Source: Levilactobacillus tujiorum
GTDB taxonomy: Bacteria > Bacillota > Bacilli > Lactobacillales > Lactobacillaceae
DNA: 64,000 bases
Direction: 5' to 3'
Assembly (NCBI RefSeq): GCF_012641185.1
Contig: NZ_JAAXLK010000003.1
Span: 89,985-153,984 of the forward strand
Below are positions 17,205-25,439 of this stretch, piece after piece. The notes beneath the pieces were generated by a model. The model worked only from the letters and a program-made list of their open reading frames with translations, was not told the origin of the DNA and searched no databases. Every line of letters begins with the position of its first letter. Position 1 is the first letter of the stretch. Position numbers and translations under genes: made by a program.

Positions 17205-17819
17205 ATGGCTAAACGTGGAATGCTCATTGTGCTTTCAGGTCCATCCGGTGTTGGTAAGGGAACAGTGCGCAAAGCGTTGTTTGATACCGGAGAAACCGAC
17301 TTTTCCTATTCCATTTCGATGACAACGCGGAAACCGCGTGAAGGTGAAGTGAACGGGGTCGATTATTACTTTGTCTCCAAGGAAGAATTTGAGGAGAATA
17401 TTCGGACGGGCCAGATGCTCGAATACGCCAAGTATGTTGACAACTACTATGGCACCCCGTTAAAATATGTTAATGAGACCTTAGATCAAGGCAAAGATGT
17501 CTTCTTGGAAATTGAAGTTAATGGTGCAATGCAGGTGCGGGCTAATTGTCCGGACGCTGTGTTCGTCTTCTTGACGCCGCCAGACTTGATGGAATTGAAG
17601 CACCGTTTGATTGGTCGCGGCACTGACGCCATGGATGTCATTAACAAGCGAATCAAGAAGGCTGTTGGTGAAATTCAGATGATGCGCAACTACGATTACG
17701 CAGTGGTCAACGATGAAGTTTCTAAGGCGGTTGATCGCATTCAAATGATTATTCGCAGTGAACGGTTACGGGTAACTCGGGTGATGCCGGATTACGAACA
17801 AATGATTGGAGACGAATAA
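17205..17819 (+). CDS. gmk: Guanylate kinase
   Basis: 204 residues. P-loop [11 protein letters not shown] near residue 10, then the GMP-binding region [21 protein letters not shown] and the conserved LDIEV-like element [13 protein letters not shown]. It phosphorylates GMP to GDP and so feeds GTP and (p)ppGpp pools. It begins the conserved gmk-rpoZ-coaBC-priA group. Confidence 0.97.
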   Translation: MAKRGMLIVLSGPSGVGKGTVRKALFDTGETDFSYSISMTTRKPREGEVNGVDYYFVSKEEFEENIRTGQMLEYAKYVDNYYGTPLKYVNETLDQGKDVFLEIEVNGAMQVRANCPDAVFVFLTPPDLMELKHRLIGRGTDAMDVINKRIKKAVGEIQMMRNYDYAVVNDEVSKAVDRIQMIIRSERLRVTRVMPDYEQMIGDE

Positions 17820-17822
17820 ATA

Positions 17823-18038
17823 ATGCTACTTTATCCCTCAGTTGATGATTTATTAGCACAAGTGGATTCACGGTATTCTTTGATTATGTTAGCTAGCAAG
17901 CGGGCCCATGAATTGGACGCCGGTGCTAAGCCACTTTTGACGGATTACAAGTCCCCTAAGACGATTGGCCGGGCGCTTGAAGAAATTGCAGCCGGTGCTT
18001 TAATGATCGATCCGGACGAAAAAGATTTGAACGCCTAA
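17823..18038 (+). CDS. rpoZ: RNA polymerase omega subunit
   Basis: 71 residues. [31 protein letters not shown] is the omega signature that latches the beta-prime subunit; the short C-terminal tail is usual for Firmicutes. It begins 3 nt after the gmk stop, so the pair is co-transcribed and coupled, as in Bacillus. Confidence 0.96.
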   Translation: MLLYPSVDDLLAQVDSRYSLIMLASKRAHELDAGAKPLLTDYKSPKTIGRALEEIAAGALMIDPDEKDLNA

Positions 18039-18055
18039 CACGGGCATTTCAGAAA

Positions 18056-18092
18056 AAGACCAGGTTGCCGTTGGGTAATCTGGCTTTTTTTA
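18056..18092 (+). terminator. Intrinsic terminator after rpoZ
   Basis: AGACCAGGTTGCC pairs with GGTAATCTGGCT around GTTG and is followed by seven T residues. It separates gmk-rpoZ from coaBC. Confidence 0.82.
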
Positions 18093-18145
18093 TCAGTAAC
18101 GGGACATCAAGTTGAGTTGACATGACCCCGGGATGGAGGAAAGCT

Positions 18146-19357
18146 ATGTTTGAAGGAAAACATGTGACGTTGACGGTGAGCGGGAGTGTTGCGGCGTATA
18201 AAGCGGCGACGTTAGCCCGTGAGCTACAGCGTGCAGGCGCCGCGGTGCGGGTGATTTTAACGCGTGCAGCTACTAAATTTGTGACGCCCGCAACCTTTGC
18301 GGCATTGACGAAGCAACCGGTACTAACGGATGAGACGTGGTGGCGCAATGATGGTCAAATTGCCCACGTCGAATTGGCAGACTGGACGGATTTAGCCCTG
18401 GCTGCCCCTGCGTCCGCTAACCTAATGGCCCAGTTGGCCCAGGGACAAGCGGACGACGTGGCCAGTGCCACTTGGTTAGCCACGGCTGCGCCCAAAGTGG
18501 TGGTGCCAGCGATGAATAGTCATATGTGGCAGGCCGCAGCGACCCAACACAATCGGCAACAGTTATTAGCTGATGGTGTCGTGGTGCTTCAGCCGGCTAC
18601 GGGGGCCCTTGCCGAAGGCTACTCGGGAACTGGTCGTTTCCCTGAACCCGCGGAAATCATGACGCAACTTCAACAATTGAGCATGTTTGCCCCGCAAATT
18701 CTGCAAGGTAAACACGTCATTGTGACCGCTGGAGGCACCCGCGAACGACTCGATCCCGTTCGCTTTTTGACGAATGATTCCTCTGGTAAAATGGGGTACG
18801 CCGTCGCAGCCGCAGCTCAGGCGGCCGGAGCCGATGTCACCTTGATTACGGCACCGACGCGGTTGACGCCGCCAGCAGGGGTAACCGTGGTTCCAATCCA
18901 AAGTACGACGGACTTAGCGGATGCCGTGTTAGCACGCTTCCCACAGGCGGACGCGTTGGTGATGGCAGCGGCCGTGGCGGACTTTCAACCGCTCACGGTG
19001 GCTGATCAGAAGATCAAGAAGACGGCGGATAACGATGAACTTATTCTGAAGCTGAAGAAGACCCCGGATATTTTAGCTGAGGTGGCTAAAATCAAAAAGT
19101 CAGAGCAGGTCACCGTTGGTTTTGCGGCTGAGACACAGAATCTACTCGCTAATGCCCGACAGAAATTGCAACGTAAGTCGTTGGATTTGTTGGCGGCCAA
19201 CGATGTTTCTCAGGCGGGGATTGGGTTTGACAGCGATGACAATCAAGTGACGTTCATTCAGGCCGATGGGACGAGTGACCAGACGCCTAAGACTAGCAAA
19301 CGAGTCATTGCCACGGCTTTGATTAAACGATTAGCAACTATTCTAGAAACAAAGTGA
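18146..19357 (+). CDS. coaBC: Bifunctional phosphopantothenoylcysteine decarboxylase/phosphopantothenate-cysteine ligase
   Basis: 403 residues. The N-terminal flavoprotein CoaC half (about 1-180) includes LTVSGSVAAYKA, APASANLMA and the substrate clamp PAMNSHMW. The C-terminal CoaB half begins near VIVTAGGTRERLDPVRF and carries MAAAVADF and the lysine-rich KIKK motif of the ligase. It carries out two steps of coenzyme A synthesis using CTP or ATP, cysteine and FMN. GGAGG sits just before the ATG at 18146. Confidence 0.95.
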   Translation: MFEGKHVTLTVSGSVAAYKAATLARELQRAGAAVRVILTRAATKFVTPATFAALTKQPVLTDETWWRNDGQIAHVELADWTDLALAAPASANLMAQLAQGQADDVASATWLATAAPKVVVPAMNSHMWQAAATQHNRQQLLADGVVVLQPATGALAEGYSGTGRFPEPAEIMTQLQQLSMFAPQILQGKHVIVTAGGTRERLDPVRFLTNDSSGKMGYAVAAAAQAAGADVTLITAPTRLTPPAGVTVVPIQSTTDLADAVLARFPQADALVMAAAVADFQPLTVADQKIKKTADNDELILKLKKTPDILAEVAKIKKSEQVTVGFAAETQNLLANARQKLQRKSLDLLAANDVSQAGIGFDSDDNQVTFIQADGTSDQTPKTSKRVIATALIKRLATILETK

Positions 19358-19367
19358 GGTGACTATC

Positions 19368-21785
19368 ATGGCCCAAATTGGCCAAATCTTAGTTGATGTC
19401 CCGACAATGCAGACCAACGATCCTTATTCTTATGCCATTCCTGCTGAGTTAGAACATCAAGTACAAGTGGGGATGCGGGTCGTGGTTCCCTTTGGTCGCG
19501 GCCACCGGTTGGTCTCCGGTGTTGTGGTAGGGCTAAGCGACGTAACGAATTTTGACGGTCAGCTCAAACCAATTGAAACGGTGCTGGATCTCGCGCCCGT
19601 ATTAAACTCGGAATTGCGGCAGTTAGCCGATTGGCTGGCGACGACCACTTATGCGTTTCGGATTACGTGTATTCAAACGATGCTGCCCAATCTATTGAAG
19701 ACGCAACCCAAGCGTCAGGTTCAACCAACGGAAACGTTAACGCCTGCTGAAATGGCGACTTATTTTCCGGAAGGCGCGCCCCGAGATTTTGACACCTCTA
19801 AGCTGGATGCCACGACGTTAGCAGGCTTGTTGAAGCTGCAACGAGCGGGCAAGGTTGAAGTGGTGTATGACGTTAAAAATAAGGCGGCAGCCAAGACGAC
19901 AACGGGCATTACACCGGCGCTTACGCCGGCTAAGCTACGCGAGATTGCCGCAACGGTTAGCAAGCGGGCGCCCAAGCAAGCGCTCCTCTTGACCTACTTG
20001 GCGCAAATGACGGGGGACAGCGCCCAAGCACAGACGGTCGTGGCGAAACGAGCGGGGGTGACGCCCGCTGTCATCGCAACGGCTGCCGATAAGGGCTGGC
20101 TGAAGAAGTCAACGTTAGAAGTTTATCGTGATCCCTTCCACCAGCCCGTCAAGCCCAGTCAGCCGCTAGAATTAAACGCGGAACAGCAGACGGCAGTGAC
20201 GGCCATTACCCAGGCAATTGACGCACAACACGCGCAAAATTTCTTAGTGGAAGGTGTGACAGGAAGTGGCAAGACGGAAGTCTACCTGCAAAGCATCGCC
20301 CAGGCGCTTCAGCAGGGGCGTACAGCCCTCATGCTGGTTCCGGAAATTGCGCTGACACCACAGATGGTCAACCGCGTTAAGGCACGGTTCGGTCAGCGAG
20401 TGGCGGTGCTACACAGTGGCCTCTCCAAGGGGGAACAGTATGATGAGTGGCGCCGCATTGATCGTGGGGAAGCCACGGTGGTGGTTGGAGCACGTTCGGC
20501 GGTTTTCGCTCCCGTTGAAAATTTAGGCATCATTATCATGGACGAGGAACATGAGAGTAGTTACAAGCAGGATGAGAATCCTCGCTACCATGCCCGCGAT
20601 GTCGCCCTGTGGCGCGGAAAATATCATCACTGCCCCGTAGTTTTGGGGAGTGCCACCCCATCTTTAGAGACTCGTGCGCGGGCGGCTAAGGGCTTATACA
20701 CGCGGTTAGTTTTGTCTAAGCGCGCTAAGGCCCAGCCGATGCCCACGGTTCACGTGGTGGACATGCGAGAACAGTTGAAGCAACAGGGTGACAGTGATTT
20801 TTCAGAGCCCTTGATGACCGCCATCAAGGAGCGGTTGGACCGCCATGAACAGGTGGTATTGATGTTGAACCGTCGCGGATACTCTTCCTTTGTGATGTGC
20901 CGGGATTGTGGCTTCGTGCTGAAATGTCCTAATTGTGATATTTCGCTGACGCTCCACATGGATAGCCATAGTATGAAGTGCCATTATTGTGGTCACGAAG
21001 AACCCATTCCTCACGTTTGCCCTAACTGTCATAGTCGAAAAATTCGCTACTACGGCACGGGAACCCAGAAGGTCCAGCAGGCACTGGAAAAATTGCTGCC
21101 AACTGCTAAAATTTTGCGGATGGATGTGGATTCAACCCGGCGTAAGGGCGCCCATGAGCGAATTTTGCGGCAGTTCGGACAACACCGGGCAGATATCTTG
21201 CTAGGGACACAGATGATTGCCAAAGGCTTGGATTTTCCGAACGTCACGTTGGTCGGCGTGTTGAATGCCGATACCGCGCTGGGATTACCGGACTTTCGCG
21301 CGAGTGAGCGGACCTTCCAGCTACTGACGCAGGTCAGTGGGCGTGCGGGTCGGGCGACGAAACCGGGAGAAGTCTTTATTCAAACGTTCAATCCGGATCA
21401 CTACGCGATTCAATTGGCGCAGCATCAAGATTATGAGCGGTTCTTTGTCACGGAAATGCATATTCGGCATCAGGGCAACTACCCACCGTATTATTTTGCC
21501 GTTCAGTTAACGGCTAGTCACGAAGAAGAGGCGGTTGCCGCTAAAGCCATGTATCAGATTGTGGCGGCCTTAAAGCAGGGATTAAGCCCGGCGGCAATTA
21601 TTCTGGGTCCTACGCCTAAAGCTATCGCGCGAGTGAAGCGCAAGTATTACTACCAAGTGGTGGTGAAGTACAAGCAAGAGCCACAGCTCCGACCGGTCTT
21701 GGAGCAGATTCGCCAGGCTGCCCAGATTCCGGCCCGCCACGGCCTCTCGGTGACGATTGATTCCGAGCCGATGAACTTTATGTAA
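19368..21785 (+). CDS. priA: Primosomal replication helicase PriA
   Basis: About 805 residues. The N-terminal DNA-binding domain binds the 3' end of forks; the helicase core has Walker A GVTGSGKTEVYL (near residue 300) and the DEEH box in IIMDEEHESSYKQ. Eight cysteines in CRDC, CPNC, CHYC and CPNC pairs bind two zinc ions, and the helicase motifs end at SGRAGR. It restarts collapsed replication forks. The ATG at 19368 follows GAGGTG, 10 nt after coaBC. A repeat element follows directly after its stop. Confidence 0.96.
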   Translation: MAQIGQILVDVPTMQTNDPYSYAIPAELEHQVQVGMRVVVPFGRGHRLVSGVVVGLSDVTNFDGQLKPIETVLDLAPVLNSELRQLADWLATTTYAFRITCIQTMLPNLLKTQPKRQVQPTETLTPAEMATYFPEGAPRDFDTSKLDATTLAGLLKLQRAGKVEVVYDVKNKAAAKTTTGITPALTPAKLREIAATVSKRAPKQALLLTYLAQMTGDSAQAQTVVAKRAGVTPAVIATAADKGWLKKSTLEVYRDPFHQPVKPSQPLELNAEQQTAVTAITQAIDAQHAQNFLVEGVTGSGKTEVYLQSIAQALQQGRTALMLVPEIALTPQMVNRVKARFGQRVAVLHSGLSKGEQYDEWRRIDRGEATVVVGARSAVFAPVENLGIIIMDEEHESSYKQDENPRYHARDVALWRGKYHHCPVVLGSATPSLETRARAAKGLYTRLVLSKRAKAQPMPTVHVVDMREQLKQQGDSDFSEPLMTAIKERLDRHEQVVLMLNRRGYSSFVMCRDCGFVLKCPNCDISLTLHMDSHSMKCHYCGHEEPIPHVCPNCHSRKIRYYGTGTQKVQQALEKLLPTAKILRMDVDSTRRKGAHERILRQFGQHRADILLGTQMIAKGLDFPNVTLVGVLNADTALGLPDFRASERTFQLLTQVSGRAGRATKPGEVFIQTFNPDHYAIQLAQHQDYERFFVTEMHIRHQGNYPPYYFAVQLTASHEEEAVAAKAMYQIVAALKQGLSPAAIILGPTPKAIARVKRKYYYQVVVKYKQEPQLRPVLEQIRQAAQIPARHGLSVTIDSEPMNFM

Positions 21786-21790
21786 CTCGA

Positions 21791-22169
21791 CTAAGGGTTG
21801 AAACTTAAAAGTTCTGTAAGGGCCGTGGTAGCACGCTTGAATGATTGAGAAATAAACAACATAGATGATTCCTGTCGCCTTACCGTTCGCCAAATTTGAG
21901 CTGGAACGCTGTGGGCAGGACGGCTAGAGCCATGAAGCGGTCTCTAGCCTCGTTTTGAGCCGAAAGAACACGTCACAAAGTCGCCATTTACCAAGAGAAC
22001 CACTTGGTAAATCCCACGGCTGAGCTCAAATTTGGCTCACTTACGGCTATGTGGTTGTTATCAGCTACTATTGCCTAAATGCTGACGTGCTGAGTGTTTA
22101 GCCCACTTTTCAGACGACAGTCCTTGTCGATCAAGCGTTGGCAAAGTTTATAGTCCTTTCAACCTTTAG
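21791..22169. mobile_element. MITE-like intergenic repeat, copy 2 (module B only)
   Basis: The element starts 5 nt after the priA stop and explains most of the 610-nt gap before fmt. Ends are CTAAGGGTTGAAA (21791-21803) and TTTCAACCTTTAG (22157-22169), inverted repeats with one mismatch. The centre is module B in minus orientation: GCCAAATTTGAGCT (21889-21902) and AGCTCAAATTTGGC (22023-22036) are perfect 14-bp inverted arms. They enclose the hairpins GGCTAGAG...CTCTAGCC and TACCAAG...CTTGGTA. No coding frame. I see no flanking duplication, so the site may have decayed. Confidence 0.82.
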
Positions 22170-22211
22170 GAAATCAATAAAAAAATCGCCTAAATGTCCA
22201 AAGGTGATAGG

Positions 22212-22227
22212 GATTGGGCGCCCAATC
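22212..22227. promoter_or_regulatory. 16-bp perfect palindrome upstream of fmt
   Basis: GATTGGGC followed immediately by GCCCAATC, and then TGCTATGAT, which resembles an extended -10 element. A perfect palindrome with an 8-bp half-site next to a probable promoter is typical of a repressor operator. No regulator can be named. Confidence 0.35.
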
Positions 22228-22395
22228 TGCTATGATTGGGATAGTATGAATGAGTACGAGTAGCGGCTTAGTCTGGCAGATGAACTTTTGCACAGTGTTC
22301 AAGCATAGTTGACTAAAACGACTGGTAATGCCTGCAGTTATGTAACGGTCAATTTATCAATAAGAGAAATTAAAAACAAGAAAGTATGGTGTACG

Positions 22396-23340
22396 ATGAC
22401 TTCAGTAATTTTTATGGGCACGCCTAAATTTTCGGCGCCCATTTTGAGTAGTTTAATTGAGCGGGGGTACGACGTTTTAGCTGTCGTGACGCAACCCGAT
22501 CGACGGGTGGGACGTAAGCACGTGTTGACGGCATCCCCCGTAAAAGAGGTTGCGGTGGCTCACAACATCGAGGTGCTACAGCCGCAGAAGATTTCAGGCA
22601 GCGAAGAAATGGCACGGGCCATCGAGCTGGCACCGGATCTGATTGTAACGGCTGCCTTCGGCCAATTTCTGCCGACCAAATTATTGAAGGCCGCTAAGGT
22701 GGCTGCGGTCAACGTTCACGCGTCACTATTGCCTAAGTACCGCGGCGGGGCACCCGTTCACTATGCCATTATGAATGGCGATAAGGAAACCGGCGTCTCC
22801 ATTATGTTCATGGAAAAGAAGATGGATGCCGGGGCCGTGTTGGCACAACGGGCAATTCCTATCACGGACCAAGACGATGTGGGCACGATGTTTGATAAAT
22901 TAAGCATCGTGGGCCGTGATTTACTGCTGGAAACTTTGCCGAAGTTGTTGGCGGGTGAGATTACGCCAGTCCCGCAAGACGAGTCACAGGTGACCTTTTC
23001 ACCGACGATCAAGTCCGAGGAAGAACGGATCGACTTGAACCTGAGTGCCCATTTAATTGACTGCAAGGTTCGGGCGTTACGGCCTGCGCCGATTGCTCAT
23101 ATTTACTTGAACGGGGTGCGGACCAAGCTCTGGGACGTTACCGTCTTGGACGCAACCACTGACTTACAACCGGGCGCTTTGGTCAGCCATGATAAGCACC
23201 ACTTGGCGATTGCGACCGGAGAACATGGGGTGTTGAGCCTTAATGAAATTCAACCGGCCGGGAAACCCAAGTTGACGATTACAGACTTCTTGAACGGCAC
23301 GAGTGACGCACTGACAATTGGTGAACAGGTGGCTAAATAA
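22396..23340 (+). CDS. fmt: Methionyl-tRNA formyltransferase
   Basis: 314 residues. Signature SLLPKYRGGAPVHYAI contains the formyl-THF-binding and catalytic region; VTAAFGQFLP lies before it, and the C-terminal domain (from about 205) contacts initiator tRNA. It formylates Met-tRNAi with 10-formyl-THF made by FolD. The start MTSVIFMGTPKFSAPIL is chosen by family; its ribosome binding site is weak. Its last base is shared with the start of rsmB. In Bacillus a def gene lies between priA and fmt; it is absent here. Confidence 0.96.
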   Translation: MTSVIFMGTPKFSAPILSSLIERGYDVLAVVTQPDRRVGRKHVLTASPVKEVAVAHNIEVLQPQKISGSEEMARAIELAPDLIVTAAFGQFLPTKLLKAAKVAAVNVHASLLPKYRGGAPVHYAIMNGDKETGVSIMFMEKKMDAGAVLAQRAIPITDQDDVGTMFDKLSIVGRDLLLETLPKLLAGEITPVPQDESQVTFSPTIKSEEERIDLNLSAHLIDCKVRALRPAPIAHIYLNGVRTKLWDVTVLDATTDLQPGALVSHDKHHLAIATGEHGVLSLNEIQPAGKPKLTITDFLNGTSDALTIGEQVAK

Positions 23341-24683
23341 TGACAAAAAATACAACACCTCGGGCTTTAGCCGTTGAAGCATTGACGCGCGTAGCTAATG
23401 GGGCATATTCAAATTTACAATTGGAACAGACCTTGGAGAGCCACAATTTAAGTGATGTGGATCGGCGGTTCGTTACCAACTTGGTGTACGGCACGATTCA
23501 ACATCAATTGACCTTGGAATACTATCTGGCTGAGTTTGTAAAGTCTAACCAGAAGGTGTTGCCATGGGTTAAGATGACGCTATTAGTGGCGTTATACCAA
23601 GAACTTTACTTAGACCGCGTGCCAAAGCGGGCCATCTTCAATGAAGCGATTCAACTGGCTAAGGATCGGGGCCACGAGGGGATTCGGCGTTTCGTGACTG
23701 GGGTACTCCACGCGATGGATCGACAAGGCTTGCCAGACATTAGTCAGATCAAGGACCCCGTCCAACGGTTGAGTCTCCAATACTCCGTACCAGAATGGTT
23801 GGTTAAGGCGATTCAAAAGCAAGTTGGGGCAGAACGTGCGGTCAGCATTCTAGAGACCATTAACCAACCCGCAGCACAGTCCGTGCGGGTGAATACGGCA
23901 GTGGCGACGGTTGAATCGGTCCAACAATCCCTTGAGGATCAAGGCTATACGGTGACCCCTAGTGTGGTTGCGGGGAATGCCTTTCGTTTGGACGACAAGG
24001 CAGCCAACCAAAGCAATGTCTTTGAAACGGGTGAGCTGACCATTCAAGATGAGAGTGCAATGTTGCCGGTGGAAGCTTTGCAGGTTCGACCAGGTGATCA
24101 AGTCTTAGATGCTTGTGCGGCGCCTGGGGGTAAGACCACTCAGATTGCAGCCTTACTGGATGCCCATTCGGGTGGCAAAGTGACGGCACTAGACTTGCAT
24201 CCAAAGAAAGTTAATCTGATCGAAAAAAATGTGGAACGGTTGCAAGTGGCCGATCGCGTCGACGCTGAGGCCTTAGACGCCCGCAAGATTAACGATCGTT
24301 TCCCTAAGAAGCAGTTCGATCGTATCTTAGTGGATGCACCTTGTTCTGGCTTAGGCTTAATCCGGCGTAAACCGGAGATTCGCTATGAAAAGACGCCACA
24401 GGATATTCAACAGTTACAACGGGTACAGTTGGACATCTTGGATGCAGTGAGTGAAAAATTAAAGCCAAATGGTATTTTGGTCTACAGTACCTGCACGATT
24501 CTGGACACCGAGAACGCCGATGTCGCAGCTAAATTCTTGGCTGACCATCCGGACTTTGAATCAATGCGGGTAGAGACGCAGTTAAACGTTAAGGATGATC
24601 GCACCACGGATACGTTAGCAATCTATCCGGATGATTTTGATTCAGATGGTTTCTTCGTGAGTGCCTTTCGTAAGAAAAAATAG
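23340..24683 (+). CDS. rsmB: 16S rRNA (cytosine967-C5)-methyltransferase RsmB
   Basis: 447 residues. An N-terminal NusB-like domain (about 1-140) is followed by a Rossmann methyltransferase. The SAM-binding motif is LDACAAPGGKTTQIA; the catalytic cysteines lie in VDAPCSGLGLIRRKPE and STCTI. It methylates C967 of 16S rRNA. It overlaps fmt by one base and precedes the stp-prkC pair by 12 nt, the conserved Firmicutes order. Confidence 0.96.
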   Translation: MTKNTTPRALAVEALTRVANGAYSNLQLEQTLESHNLSDVDRRFVTNLVYGTIQHQLTLEYYLAEFVKSNQKVLPWVKMTLLVALYQELYLDRVPKRAIFNEAIQLAKDRGHEGIRRFVTGVLHAMDRQGLPDISQIKDPVQRLSLQYSVPEWLVKAIQKQVGAERAVSILETINQPAAQSVRVNTAVATVESVQQSLEDQGYTVTPSVVAGNAFRLDDKAANQSNVFETGELTIQDESAMLPVEALQVRPGDQVLDACAAPGGKTTQIAALLDAHSGGKVTALDLHPKKVNLIEKNVERLQVADRVDAEALDARKINDRFPKKQFDRILVDAPCSGLGLIRRKPEIRYEKTPQDIQQLQRVQLDILDAVSEKLKPNGILVYSTCTILDTENADVAAKFLADHPDFESMRVETQLNVKDDRTTDTLAIYPDDFDSDGFFVSAFRKKK

Positions 24684-24695
24684 GGGTGACGGGCA

Positions 24696-25439
24696 ATGAA
24701 AGTGGCATACCGAACGTCAATTGGCAAGCAACGCCAAGATAATGAAGATTACGTGGATGTTTTCACGAATTTAGCGGGCCAACACCTGGCCATTATCGCG
24801 GATGGAATTGGTGGCCATCAGGGGGGCGACGTGGCGAGTGCCATGGCGGTTTCTCACTTGGGCCATGAGTTCGAGCAGACCAGTTTGACGACTCCGGCGG
24901 CTGCGCGCACCTGGATTACGGGTGAGATCACGGCGGAGAATCAATCCATCATTGATAAGTCCAATCAGTTCGCTGACCTTAACGGGATGGGTACCACGCT
25001 GGTAGCGGCGCTGTACTTTACCGATGAAGTGGTGATTGCCAGCATCGGCGATTCGCGGGCGTATCTGTTACGAGACGGCCATTTTCGGCAGTTAACGGAA
25101 GACCATTCCTTGGTGAACGAACTTGTCAAACGTGGCGAGATCAGTAAACAAGCGGCCCGTCATCATCCACAAAAGAATGTGATCATTCGTTCTTTAGGAA
25201 TTTCGTCCGACGCTCATTTTGATTTGAACACGTACCCATTAGTGATTGGGGACCAGTTATTGTTGTGTACGGATGGTCTCACCAATATGGTGACGGATGA
25301 GGATATTCAACGGGTGCTGCTCAGCAAGCGAACGGTTAATGAAAAATGTGACCGGCTGGTTGAAATGGCCAATGCTGCCGGTGGACTAGACAACATTACG
25401 GTTTTAATCATCGCCAACCTTGACGGGGAGGTGAGCTGA
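24696..25439 (+). CDS. stp: PP2C-type Ser/Thr protein phosphatase
   Basis: 247 residues. PPM/PP2C motifs are in order: RQDNEDY at the N-terminus, ADGIGGHQGGDVAS (metal-binding Asp and Gly), SIGDSRAYLLRDG, EDHSLVNELVKRGEI, LCTDGLTNMV and GGLDNITVLI. It removes phosphate from proteins phosphorylated by the adjacent kinase. Its stop overlaps the kinase start by one base, so both are made together; this pairing is universal in Firmicutes. Confidence 0.96.
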   Translation: MKVAYRTSIGKQRQDNEDYVDVFTNLAGQHLAIIADGIGGHQGGDVASAMAVSHLGHEFEQTSLTTPAAARTWITGEITAENQSIIDKSNQFADLNGMGTTLVAALYFTDEVVIASIGDSRAYLLRDGHFRQLTEDHSLVNELVKRGEISKQAARHHPQKNVIIRSLGISSDAHFDLNTYPLVIGDQLLLCTDGLTNMVTDEDIQRVLLSKRTVNEKCDRLVEMANAAGGLDNITVLIIANLDGEVS

